The notes under the pieces are model-generated. The model ran no database searches and had not been told where the DNA came from. It saw only the letters and a list, made by a program, of their open reading frames with translations. Shown here one piece after another: positions 1-7,914 of a DNA stretch of 64,000 nt (position 1 is its first letter; every line of letters starts with the position of its first letter). Made by a program: the position numbers and the translations under genes. The stretch covers positions 1 through 64,000 of the forward strand of contig NZ_OBQD01000021.1 in the NCBI RefSeq assembly GCF_900220975.1, in the 5' to 3' direction. This DNA comes from Rhizobium subbaraonis (GTDB lineage Bacteria; Pseudomonadota; Alphaproteobacteria; Rhizobiales; Rhizobiaceae).

Positions 1-95
1 GCCTCGCCAAAACGGACCGGCATCAACGCCAGCGGTGGCCAGCAGGCCAAGCATGCACTAACATTCCAACCGGATCACCCCATGGGGGCAGGCCA
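1..95. mobile_element. Probable insertion-sequence end (partial)
   Basis: The segment runs off the left edge. On the minus strand it begins with TGGCCTGCCCCC at position 95, exactly where the reading frame of the neighbouring acyltransferase stops matching its family. A 5'-TG...CA-3' boundary and a tg(g/a)cctgcccc-like terminus are what I remember of IS3-family inverted repeats in rhizobia. The element's other end and its transposase lie outside the window, so the family is an inference from about 95 bases. Confidence 0.45.
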
Positions 96-710
96 CTCTC
101 CGATATCAACGTTCTTCATAACCATCGATCTACGCCCCAGCCAAACGTGTCGACCGATGGTTATCGAGCTTCTTTCTTTATTAATGATCTCCCCAGTGGA
201 CAAGTCGACTATACCATGCTGATCGGAACCCTGTACGATAACTTCATCAGACCATAGTCCGTTGCAGCCGACGGAAATATCGGAGCTGTTTAGAAATATA
301 CGGGCGCCCATTATTGAAGTATTTTCGCCGATGAGCAGCGAGCAGTCATTGATGAGACGGGCTGAAAGTTTCATTGCGGATCGGGAGAGGATTGCGACAC
401 GCTGACTTCCGCCACGAATTACAATCTCTACCTTTCCTGCAAGCGGAGAGGAGAGTAGGAATATGGATTTTGAAACTGGACGTATGATTCGGAACCGGTA
501 GTGTTCTGAGAAGGTCTCCACGTCGGACTCCGGTGTCCAGACTTGAATTTCTGACTGATCAAAATTGTCTCGATTGTCAACGATCAATTCATCGGGCGAA
601 AGTCTGCACCATCTTTGCTGGATGGAAAACTGTGCCGAATTGGAATAAATTAACCCCGCCTCCGCGGCGGGGAAGTGGCGCTCCATCAGCGCTTCTAGCG
701 TTTCGTGCAT
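96..710 (-). pseudogene. Left-handed beta-helix O-acyltransferase, 3' end cut off
   Basis: The protein (up to 211 residues) has hexapeptide-like repeats in its second half and ends with a typical bacterial acyltransferase passage, roughly residues 186-204: IGRHVWLGRRSMVMKN followed by VDIGE. In this family the next residues are further glycine-rich turns and the CoA-binding coil. Here the frame instead runs into foreign sequence at position 95 and stops at 75. I infer that an insertion element removed the last beta-helix coils. Such enzymes O-acetylate sugars of capsule or lipopolysaccharide, which fits the glycosyltransferase and FkbM genes upstream on the same strand. The first ATG at 710 gives a full N-terminal region. 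Residual activity is unlikely because the active-site coils near the end are missing. Confidence 0.7.
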
Positions 711-892
711 ACGACTTCGTTATTCCGCATTGTAGAAAAAACAAACACCACGCTCTGGTGCATATGCCTTAAGGGGGCCAGGTGCAACAAGGTCTGGGTT
801 GTATCGCATTGTGTTTTCTTCTGCGTATCTCATAACGTCAAATTTTCATCTGGCATGCCTCCCCAATTTTCAAAAAAACGGCACTCCCGCCT

Positions 893-3643
893 CTATTTGG
901 TCCTCCTGTATTGAAATATAGTCTCTCCAGCCAAGCGTATCTTCTTAACAATTGAATTCTCATTCGTAACGGTTTTCGCAATTTTTTTATTACTGTCTTC
1001 ATTTTTTTTCTTTTTGGTCGCAGCGGATTTCTTTAGTTCGGTATAATTTTTCTCAAGGTCCTTGATGGACCTGTAGACCTCATCAACCTTGCCTTTTATG
1101 TCGAGCTTCTGGCTGAGAAGTTCGGGAGTAAGGGCTTTTAACTCTGCAAACTCCCTTATTTTCTTTATTTGACTCCTGCTTGCCATGTGCCGGAAACGAT
1201 GGTCATCATTGACTAGCTCCATGGCGTTGCTGAGCATTTCGAGTTCCGGGGGGATCGGCTTCAATGATTTGAAATTTGCAATTGCCTGTTCGATCACGCC
1301 ACTGAAAGCAGAGGTATTTCTCTTCGCAGAAAAAATCTCATCTGCCGCGTTAAGGCAAGCATCAGACAATTCTTCGTTTCTGGATTCGTAGAGCACCCAG
1401 TTGAGACCGTCCATGAGATCCTTTCGCGCGAACGGGCGCGCAAGGTATCCGGTTTCCTTGTGGCGAAGAAAGCTTTTCAAACCGGACGTTCCAAACGCGA
1501 CTACCGGTGTCCCGCAACAGATTGAGTCTGACGCCACCACCGAAAGGCTCTCCTGTAGTGCCGGAACAAGGGTGGCATCTACCTCATTGTATATAGCGAC
1601 CTTTTCTTCCTCCGTCGCCACAAAGCCGAGGGAATGAACGTTAACGCCCTTGGGCCGATGTTTCTCCTGAAGCTTGTCCTGACCCATCGTTAGAAACGTT
1701 ACGTTGCGGAAGCGATTGTCTTTGGCCAGGGTGTCGAGCGCCAATTTCAGACCCTTGCGGGGATTTGAAAGCGAATGGGCTGCCAGAAGGACCAGTTTGT
1801 GGTCCTTACCCAGTCCTAGTCGGCTTCGAATTGTAGACGGTCGGCTTGGTAACCTTCTGACAATTGATAGATCGATTGGATTGCATACAGGGAGAATGTC
1901 ATTATTTCTAGTAATTGGGGAACTGCGCAGCAGTTCTGCAAGCCAGGGCGAAATTGGAGCCAAAACGATGTCTGAGCGGTAAGACATTACCGCGCGTTTG
2001 ATTTCGTAACTCGTCCGTGTCTTGCCACTTTCCCTTATGTCTTTCAGTGCTGGACACTCTTGGCAGCCAGCCTTGTAGTGCTCACAGGTTAGACCAGGAA
2101 AGAAACCCTCGTATTCCGACGCGAATTCTTCAATTTCGTTAGACGGTAACTTAAAGAGACATCCGCCGGTGTGCGCCCAATTGTCGCGATTAACCCAGAC
2201 AATTGGATATCGCAATTTCGCGATATCGAACATTGAGAGAATGCCTCGATCGATCGCCCCCAGAACTATGCAGTCTGGGTCAATAGTCGCTACTCTCTCA
2301 AGAAGATTGCGAGAGTGCTCCCCATCGGCATAGTTTATCCAAAAGCCCATGTGGGTTCCCGAGCTAGGCTGGTCCACCGGCGCGTCTTTGCGGTCTGGGA
2401 AGTCTTCAGTTGCAAGGGTATAGACGTCATATCCGGCTGCCTTTAGCGCCTCTCGAAGACGACTACTGGAGGCGGCAGCACCTGCGCCTATTTTAACATC
2501 AAAAGTCGTAGAGATCATCAGAATGCGGGACGCCGTGGTTTTTGCGGCAATGGCCGGTGCCGAACGCAATCTGGCTGACGAGGTCACCAATCTCACCTTG
2601 TGAAATGGGGAGAGTTCGTCGATGCGCGCTTGGTCAATCTTAATTCCTGATTGCTTTAGCCACGTGCCTGCATACGGGTCAATCGACGCTATGCGGTCAA
2701 CTAGAAGCTTGTTCTTGAGCTGCAGGTCGATCTGCAAATTCATTGCGCTTGGGGAAATAAGCTTGTTCGCCTTTTCAAGCGACGCCAAGTGCTTCTTCCC
2801 ATACACAAGAATATCGTTTTCTGTACAAATTACAGCTTTATCGGCAGCGCTCGCAATGTGCTGAGCCTGTTTCCAGTTGCTTTCCACGAAAAGGTACTCG
2901 TCGCGCGATTTGTATACTTCTGCCTTGAATGGCGCGTGCGCTCTAAGGCGTCGACGCTCTTCTGCGCTGGGAAGATCGAGCATTATGAGCTCTCTATATC
3001 TCACACCATTTCGCTCTAGCCAGTCTTCAGTTTGCGCCCGATACTTCTCTAGGCGAGATGTTACAATCGCAGAAATTGACTTTGTTGGGATGGTTAGCTG
3101 CGCAGCATTGGCAATGAAATTAAGATAAGCTTCGCCATCGTCGTTTTCGTGTTCTTCCGGGTCAACACAAAGGACGCCGTCCATATCAAATAGGGCGTGT
3201 TCCGCAACGATGTGGTTGCGGTAGTTCCATTGAAAAAATCTTGGTTGTGGAACGTAACTGAGTATGATGTCAGCGGCACTTGCACGCTCTGTCGGATCGC
3301 GGCCATACACTGCACAAAATACAAACTCAAAATCATCATTGAGTGAGCTAAGCCTCGCTCTAACTCTCTCAAATTCGGCGCCCGTGTTGACCGAATCATC
3401 AACTACAAGAGCACGCATTTTCGCTGGTGAAGCCGTTCCGTATTTCCGTCTGCCGCTCCGGTTGGAGTAAGCGAATAGGAACGAATCGAGGTCGTAGAAT
3501 TTAACATTCTTAAACGACGCTATCATTACGGCTGGGACAAGCCCCGATTTCGGAATTCCAACTACGATATCTATTAGCGGCAGCTTTTGTAGATTTCCGG
3601 CAATGTCACGGGAAAGGTCATCATAAGACTTATAGTTCAACAT
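893..3643 (-). CDS. PRTase-HAD-glycosyltransferase (GT4) fusion, probable ribofuranose transferase
   Basis: This is a 916-residue cytosolic protein with three enzyme domains. Residues 1-135 are a type I phosphoribosyltransferase: a PPi-loop-like GIPKSGL (29-35) and the PRPP-binding motif LVVDDSVNTG (79-88). Residues 148-285 are a HAD phosphatase: FDMDG (152-156), TS (195-196), a lysine near 240-245 and an acidic motif near VESNW (253-257). Residues 372-800 are a GT-B family-4 glycosyltransferase with SNPRKG and an ALQESLS-type acidic donor motif. The last 70 residues are lysine-rich and likely coiled. From memory, bacterial ribofuranose is added to glycans by a PRPP-dependent phosphoribosyl transfer followed by dephosphorylation by a HAD enzyme, so this fusion could add ribofuranose and a second sugar. 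The gene starts 5 bp after the FkbM gene and is probably in one transcript with it. Domains are clear; the substrate is inferred. Confidence 0.85.
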   Translation of the reverse strand: MLNYKSYDDLSRDIAGNLQKLPLIDIVVGIPKSGLVPAVMIASFKNVKFYDLDSFLFAYSNRSGRRKYGTASPAKMRALVVDDSVNTGAEFERVRARLSSLNDDFEFVFCAVYGRDPTERASAADIILSYVPQPRFFQWNYRNHIVAEHALFDMDGVLCVDPEEHENDDGEAYLNFIANAAQLTIPTKSISAIVTSRLEKYRAQTEDWLERNGVRYRELIMLDLPSAEERRRLRAHAPFKAEVYKSRDEYLFVESNWKQAQHIASAADKAVICTENDILVYGKKHLASLEKANKLISPSAMNLQIDLQLKNKLLVDRIASIDPYAGTWLKQSGIKIDQARIDELSPFHKVRLVTSSARLRSAPAIAAKTTASRILMISTTFDVKIGAGAAASSSRLREALKAAGYDVYTLATEDFPDRKDAPVDQPSSGTHMGFWINYADGEHSRNLLERVATIDPDCIVLGAIDRGILSMFDIAKLRYPIVWVNRDNWAHTGGCLFKLPSNEIEEFASEYEGFFPGLTCEHYKAGCQECPALKDIRESGKTRTSYEIKRAVMSYRSDIVLAPISPWLAELLRSSPITRNNDILPVCNPIDLSIVRRLPSRPSTIRSRLGLGKDHKLVLLAAHSLSNPRKGLKLALDTLAKDNRFRNVTFLTMGQDKLQEKHRPKGVNVHSLGFVATEEEKVAIYNEVDATLVPALQESLSVVASDSICCGTPVVAFGTSGLKSFLRHKETGYLARPFARKDLMDGLNWVLYESRNEELSDACLNAADEIFSAKRNTSAFSGVIEQAIANFKSLKPIPPELEMLSNAMELVNDDHRFRHMASRSQIKKIREFAELKALTPELLSQKLDIKGKVDEVYRSIKDLEKNYTELKKSAATKKKKNEDSNKKIAKTVTNENSIVKKIRLAGETIFQYRRTK

Positions 3644-3648
3644 TGTTC

Positions 3649-4635
3649 CTAATATCCGGTGGGAATGCCAATCAGTACGACCTCCTTCATTAGGTCATGA
3701 GATACCTTTCTGACAAGGAATTTGTAGTTCAAATTCTCGTTTTCGATGATTGGCTTGATTTCGAAGAAGTCGCGTGCTGTGTGGTAGATTGAAATCAGAA
3801 GTACTGGACGGTCACGTTTGAGCGTCTCGAGCGCGCCGAGTACCGCCGCGAGCTCGTTTCCCTCAACGTCGAGTTTTATGAGGCCGACCGATGGAATGGA
3901 GAATTCATGCACAATCGAATCAACAGTTGATGAGGGGAGAACATCATACGGGATAGCGTCTTCGCCTTCCTTCTTGAGGGTCGAGGCGCCCACTCCGGTT
4001 CCCCAAAGCGCGCCGATTCCTTCGGTGTCGGACAGTAATCTGCGCAACGGCACAATCGCTTCGGATAGATTCCATTGCTCCACCAGTGTGCATAGCGTTT
4101 CGTACGATTTCTTCTCCGGCTCGATGGCGTAAATTTTTTCGGGAGAGTAGTAGGTATGGAAAAGCTTCGCGGTGTCGCCAATGTATGCGCCTCCATCGAT
4201 TACCGCTTTCCCCCCAATTCGATCCCGAGCTATTTGTGAAATATACTTGAGGCCGCTATGAAGAATAAGCTCTGGTAGAGGTTGTTCTGGCAAGTCTAGG
4301 TCGCGGTGAAGTTTGTCGAGACATTCCTGCTCTCTCCCAAAGAATCCAGCCTTTTCAAGTGTGTTAGCAGTCTTTATTGGAAGTAATTCTTTTTTGGCGA
4401 TATCGGAAATGAATAGTTTTTCCAATATCGGATTTGGGAAGAAGTATGGAACTAATTCCACTTGGGTTCGACAGAGTTCTGTAGATTCGGCGTCCAATCC
4501 TGATGTGAGCTTGGAAAGGCGAGACTCAATTTGCGCGCGTGTTAGCGCGCCGAAATACTCTTTCCAGGAGTTCCTGTACGCTCCGTTGAACGCGATTGCT
4601 TTTTCCAGTGTTCGCATTGTTCTGGAGGCTCCCAT
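3649..4635 (-). CDS. FkbM-family SAM-dependent methyltransferase
   Basis: A 328-residue protein whose C-terminal half is a class I methyltransferase of the FkbM type. Motif I is VIDGGAYIGDTA (145-156), the acidic strand-2 motif is IEPEK (171-175), and the family hallmark IKLDVEGNE is at 253-261. The N-terminal 130 residues are a helical extension not obviously part of the fold. FkbM enzymes O-methylate sugars or polyketides; beside a glycosyltransferase and an acyltransferase the target is most likely a sugar of a surface polysaccharide. It lies 5 bp upstream of the fusion glycosyltransferase, so the two are probably co-transcribed. Base composition is low like its neighbours, in line with horizontal acquisition. 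Confidence 0.88.
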   Translation of the reverse strand: MGASRTMRTLEKAIAFNGAYRNSWKEYFGALTRAQIESRLSKLTSGLDAESTELCRTQVELVPYFFPNPILEKLFISDIAKKELLPIKTANTLEKAGFFGREQECLDKLHRDLDLPEQPLPELILHSGLKYISQIARDRIGGKAVIDGGAYIGDTAKLFHTYYSPEKIYAIEPEKKSYETLCTLVEQWNLSEAIVPLRRLLSDTEGIGALWGTGVGASTLKKEGEDAIPYDVLPSSTVDSIVHEFSIPSVGLIKLDVEGNELAAVLGALETLKRDRPVLLISIYHTARDFFEIKPIIENENLNYKFLVRKVSHDLMKEVVLIGIPTGY

Positions 4636-4905
4636 TTAGGCATTTTCAACTGCGGTTGGTATTGCAGGTAGATCGGTTGGTTTCCATACGTGGATTTTAG
4701 CAGTCTACACATTTTATTGGCTTTGCCGAATGGACAGAGGCGATGCCATTCAAGGAGTTTGTCCGTTGGCGCGGAGTTCGGTTGGCCAGGTGTAAAATGG
4801 TCGGGTTTTCGTCGCTGGCGGTGACGCGAATGCCACAATTGTAGGTGTATTTCCGCGGTTATCTACTAGTCTCCGATATGCGGGTCACACCGAAGGAGGG
4901 GCGCG

Positions 4906-5064
4906 ATGAGCGAGACACGAGGCGAATACGTTAAGGCGACACTGACCGAGTTGCTGGTCATCGGCCGGAAAGAAGGTGCTAAAGGTGCCATGCTTAACTA
5001 TCTGCTCTCTATGGCGCTCCAAGAGGCGCATACGGTCTATCGCGGTGAACGAGGGCCAGCCTAA
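4906..5064 (+). CDS. Small hypothetical protein (52 aa)
   Basis: An ATG with a strong ribosome binding site (AAGGAGGGG, seven bases upstream) opens a 52-codon frame ending in TAA. The product is amphipathic and helical, with a lysine/glutamate-rich N-terminal half and the segment AMLNYLLSMALQEA near residues 28-41. There is no signal peptide or membrane segment. It stands alone between the FkbM gene and decayed gene fragments. I do not recognise the family. The Shine-Dalgarno and sensible composition favour a real gene, but only a conserved homologue or a ribosome footprint would prove it. Confidence 0.45.
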   Translation: MSETRGEYVKATLTELLVIGRKEGAKGAMLNYLLSMALQEAHTVYRGERGPA

Positions 5065-5084
5065 CATTAAACCGCCAGGCGTTG

Positions 5085-5201
5085 GAGGCAGCACGAGCAT
5101 AAGCGGGTCGTCAGGCAAGAGGCGCTGAAGCCGCTTCGCTTCTTCCCATGGCGCCGTCACCAAGTCTCAGTTTCGTCACCAGGTTGAAGGATCGTAGGCA
5201 T
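5085..5201 (-). pseudogene. SRAP (YedK/HMCES) gene remnant
   Basis: Reading the minus strand from 5201, one frame gives MPTILQPGDETETW. After a frame change near 5163 the adjoining frame gives TAPWEEAKRLQRLLPDD and PLMLV. Joined, these match the C-terminal part of SOS-response-associated (SRAP) peptidases, which shield abasic sites in single-stranded DNA. The catalytic N-terminal cysteine part is absent, so this is a decayed fragment. It lies 140 bp from a ligD fragment in the opposite orientation. Confidence 0.55.
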
Positions 5202-5343
5202 CGCCCCATCGGCGCTCCCCGTCATATCTCGAAAACATCGGGCCTATCTGCTCGATGTGCTTCCATTGGTATCGGGGGCATGGGCCTTCGTCTGTCATCG
5301 CTTCATCCGTGCCCGCTTGATCGACGCGTGCGTCTTCCGGTTT

Positions 5344-5581
5344 ACCTCTATCGCCATCGCCGGCTTCACCGCTAGGTCGGGCACAGCACTACGCCGTCAG
5401 CTCGACGCGATTGCGATTTCGAACCTGCCACCGATGTCGGAAAGCGAAAGGGCGTGTTCGTTAAGCCGATCGTCGTGGCGGAGGTGGAGTTTCGAGCGTG
5501 GACGGGAAGCTCGTCCACGCTTCATTCAAGGGGTTGAGAGAGGAGGCGGATGCGGCCTCGATCTACCAGATGAAGCAGTAA
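5344..5581 (+). pseudogene. DNA ligase D (ligD) C-terminal remnant
   Basis: Three overlapping frame segments line up with the OB-fold C-terminus of the LigD ligase domain: AGFTARSGTALRRQLDAI from about 5359, then GVFVKPIVVAEVEFRAW in a second frame from about 5453, then DGKLVHASFKGLREEADAA with the natural-looking stop TAA at 5579-5581. Two frameshifts and the missing catalytic lysine region make it non-functional. LigD acts with Ku in non-homologous end joining, and rhizobia often carry several copies, some on mobile DNA. The alignment is by recognition of family motifs. Confidence 0.65.
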
Positions 5582-5676
5582 GCCAGTTTTACAGACGGCT
5601 GCTAACCCATTGACGGGACTTGGGGCGCATTTCGACTGTTTTACAGTCAAGCTATTGGCATCATAGCAATGTCCGG

Positions 5677-5723
5677 AGCTTCCCAAGCTGAACGCGCGGG
5701 TTCGATTCCCGCTACCCGCTCCA
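5677..5723 (+). other. 3' half of tRNA-Gly(CCC): probable island attachment site
   Basis: The 47 bases contain the 3' part of a tRNA: anticodon loop TTCCCAA flanked by AGC/GCT, a variable loop, a perfect T-arm (gcggg TTCGATT cccgc), the acceptor 3' strand TACCCGC, a T discriminator and CCA. No matching 5' acceptor strand (GCGGGTA) or D-arm precedes it. The match begins inside the anticodon stem, the usual crossover point of tyrosine integrases that use tRNA genes. It also marks the switch from lower- to higher-G+C sequence. The intact tRNA gene should lie at the other end of the island, left of the window. Confidence 0.75.
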
Positions 5724-5774
5724 GCCTCATTTTTCGACAGTTTGGCAGAGGCCGCCCGTTGGCGGAATGAACGG

Positions 5775-7856
5775 TCACGGGTGGCCTTGCTGTGTCTGTA
5801 CTGCCTGAGCCCGTGGCGGGGCGGGTATGTCCTGCGTTCCTGAATCTGATCCGGACGGGGCTTTTTCGCAGGGGCAGGTGCCGGCCTCGCTTGCCGTCCG
5901 ATGGCTTGATTGCGTTTCTCCGCGGACGCCGGTTGCCCTTCCATCGTGGGGCACCGGCCGGTGCGCTGTCTTGTTCCAGAAAAACGGCTTGTTGCGCAGC
6001 TCGGCAACGGCCCTCCAGGCGGCGATCGACATCATCATCCAGTAGCCCGCGACCAGCGGCCAGCGACGGCCGACGGCCTTTCGCTCGGCCGCCTTCATCG
6101 GAGCGAGCCCGAGCGTGATGAAGACGGCGTAACTGCAGAATATGTTGACGACGTCGATGGTGAACAGGCAGAGCTCGACGGTGCTTGTCATAAACGGGCC
6201 GTCGCTGGCCATCGTCCACGCGACGTGGGCGACATAGGCGATCAGCAGCGGATGGGCGAGCGCGGAGAGCAGCATCCCGCCGATCAGCACCTGGAAGACA
6301 AGAAACGGCAGAATGCCGATCTCGCGCATGAGCCGCGTCGGCTGCCGCATGTGCACCAGCCACGTCTGCAGCCACCCCTTGAACCAGCGCGTGCGCTGGC
6401 CGAGCCATGTGCCTGCGTCCTCCGGCGCGTCTTCGAGCGTCGGCAGGTTCAGCGTGCCGCACGCATAGCCCTGCCGGAAGAGGCGCAGCCCCAGGTCTGC
6501 GTCTTCGGTCACGTTGTGCGGATCCCAGCCGCCACAGCGGCGCAGCACGTCGGTGCGGAAATGGTTCGATGTGCCGCCGAGCGGCATGGGCAGGCGGTTT
6601 ATTGCCAGCAACGGGAGAATTCGCCGGAAGAGACCGGCATATTCCAGCGAGAACATCGCGCTGATCCAGCTCTGCCGCGCGTTGGAAATGACGAGCGGCG
6701 CCTGCAGGCAGGCGAGATCGGCAGGGGCTGAGTGGAACCGCGCCCAGGCTTCCTTCAGCTGCCGGGGATGCGGCCGGTCCTCCGCGTCGTATATGACGAG
6801 GTATTCGCCGCGTGCTGCCCAGAGCGCGTAGGAGAGCGCCTTGGGTTTCGTTCGCGGCAGCCCGGGCGGCACCTCGACGATCTCGTAGTGTGCCCCCAGA
6901 TGCAGGCTGCGCAGGACGTTGAGCGTCTCCGCGTCGTCCGCCTCGCAGATCAGCTTGATGTCAAGGCGGGAGTGCGGCCAGTCGAGCTTGTCGAGCATCG
7001 CAACCAGCTGTGCGGCGACCGCGCCCTCCCGGTAAAGGGCGACGAAGACCGAATAGACGGGACAGGGCAGTGTGGGAGGCGGAGCGGCGGGCGCCGCCTT
7101 GCGCGCGTCGGCGCCGAAGAGCGCCGTGAAACGGACAGACAGGGCGGCAAAGAAAATCGCCGTCAGCACAAGATGCAGGACCAGGACTGCGACGAACGGG
7201 GCGAAGGCGAGCGTGAACAGCGTCAGGCACGTCCCGGCCCCGGCATAGAAACCCTGCCGTCCCCAGAAGGTCAGCCTGGCGCTGAACTCCGGCGCGGTGT
7301 CGAACAGCCGATTGACGGTGTCGCGCAGGCGGCGCCTGCTTCCAGCACCCCACACGGCCCTTCGGACCGCTTCGGGCGTGGTCGCGGCCATCATGTCACC
7401 CATCTCCGGCCTTCGGCATAGCATGTCCTGCAGCCGGGTTATCCGGGCCGCGGCCGGCACGATCGCCACGACCGGCGGCCGGGCCTGCGATGTCACGCGC
7501 ACCATCTGCGGCTGCAGCAGCTGGCTGTCGATGCCCTCCATGTCGATGACCCGCCCTGGGTCGATATCCGGCATGAAGGACAGTCCGAGCATTTCGGCGA
7601 GCGCCTCGTGATAGGTCGCCGAACACGCCGACCCCGAGGCGAGGAGCTCGGCCTCGAGCGAGGTGTGGTTGCGGGTGGCCCTGAGCAGCATCTCGGAGAT
7701 CAGCGGTTTGCCGAAGCCGAGCTTGCGGAGGATTTTCGCCTCGTCGAGGAGTTCGGGCCGGATGAAGGGCGCCGGATCCGGCATGGCGGGGCCGTCGGCC
7801 GCAATCGGGATTGCGGTGGAAAAGGATGCTTGATCGGGATAGTCTGCCAGTCGCAT
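5775..7856 (-). CDS. GT2 family membrane glycosyltransferase with GspE-like N-terminus
   Basis: A 693-residue inner-membrane synthase. Residues 30-165 resemble the N-terminal domain of type II secretion ATPases (GspE_N), a known fusion in rhizobial and Agrobacterium beta-glycan synthases (XagB-like). Two hydrophobic helices (203-245) precede the catalytic GT-A domain: acidic motif DAED (357-360), TED (450-452) and QRTRW (487-491), which is the D,D,D,QxxRW signature of processive synthases. Four or so further membrane spans follow (510-610), and the tail is charged. It probably polymerises and extrudes a polysaccharide from a UDP- or GDP-sugar. The first gene right of the tRNA scar, it is native in composition. 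ATG at 7856 is used; an internal ATG at residue 25 is possible. Confidence 0.85.
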   Translation of the reverse strand: MRLADYPDQASFSTAIPIAADGPAMPDPAPFIRPELLDEAKILRKLGFGKPLISEMLLRATRNHTSLEAELLASGSACSATYHEALAEMLGLSFMPDIDPGRVIDMEGIDSQLLQPQMVRVTSQARPPVVAIVPAAARITRLQDMLCRRPEMGDMMAATTPEAVRRAVWGAGSRRRLRDTVNRLFDTAPEFSARLTFWGRQGFYAGAGTCLTLFTLAFAPFVAVLVLHLVLTAIFFAALSVRFTALFGADARKAAPAAPPPTLPCPVYSVFVALYREGAVAAQLVAMLDKLDWPHSRLDIKLICEADDAETLNVLRSLHLGAHYEIVEVPPGLPRTKPKALSYALWAARGEYLVIYDAEDRPHPRQLKEAWARFHSAPADLACLQAPLVISNARQSWISAMFSLEYAGLFRRILPLLAINRLPMPLGGTSNHFRTDVLRRCGGWDPHNVTEDADLGLRLFRQGYACGTLNLPTLEDAPEDAGTWLGQRTRWFKGWLQTWLVHMRQPTRLMREIGILPFLVFQVLIGGMLLSALAHPLLIAYVAHVAWTMASDGPFMTSTVELCLFTIDVVNIFCSYAVFITLGLAPMKAAERKAVGRRWPLVAGYWMMMSIAAWRAVAELRNKPFFWNKTAHRPVPHDGRATGVRGETQSSHRTASEAGTCPCEKAPSGSDSGTQDIPAPPRAQAVQTQQGHP

Positions 7857-7914
7857 GTGGCTTGCGCCGCATCGTCATGAAGCAGCGTCCCCTCTAAACC
7901 CCAAGTTGATATTA

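Noticed and set aside
711-892. Short plus-strand frames before the glycosyltransferase fusion stop
   Set aside because: No ribosome binding site; composition like random A+T-rich sequence. Treated as intergenic.
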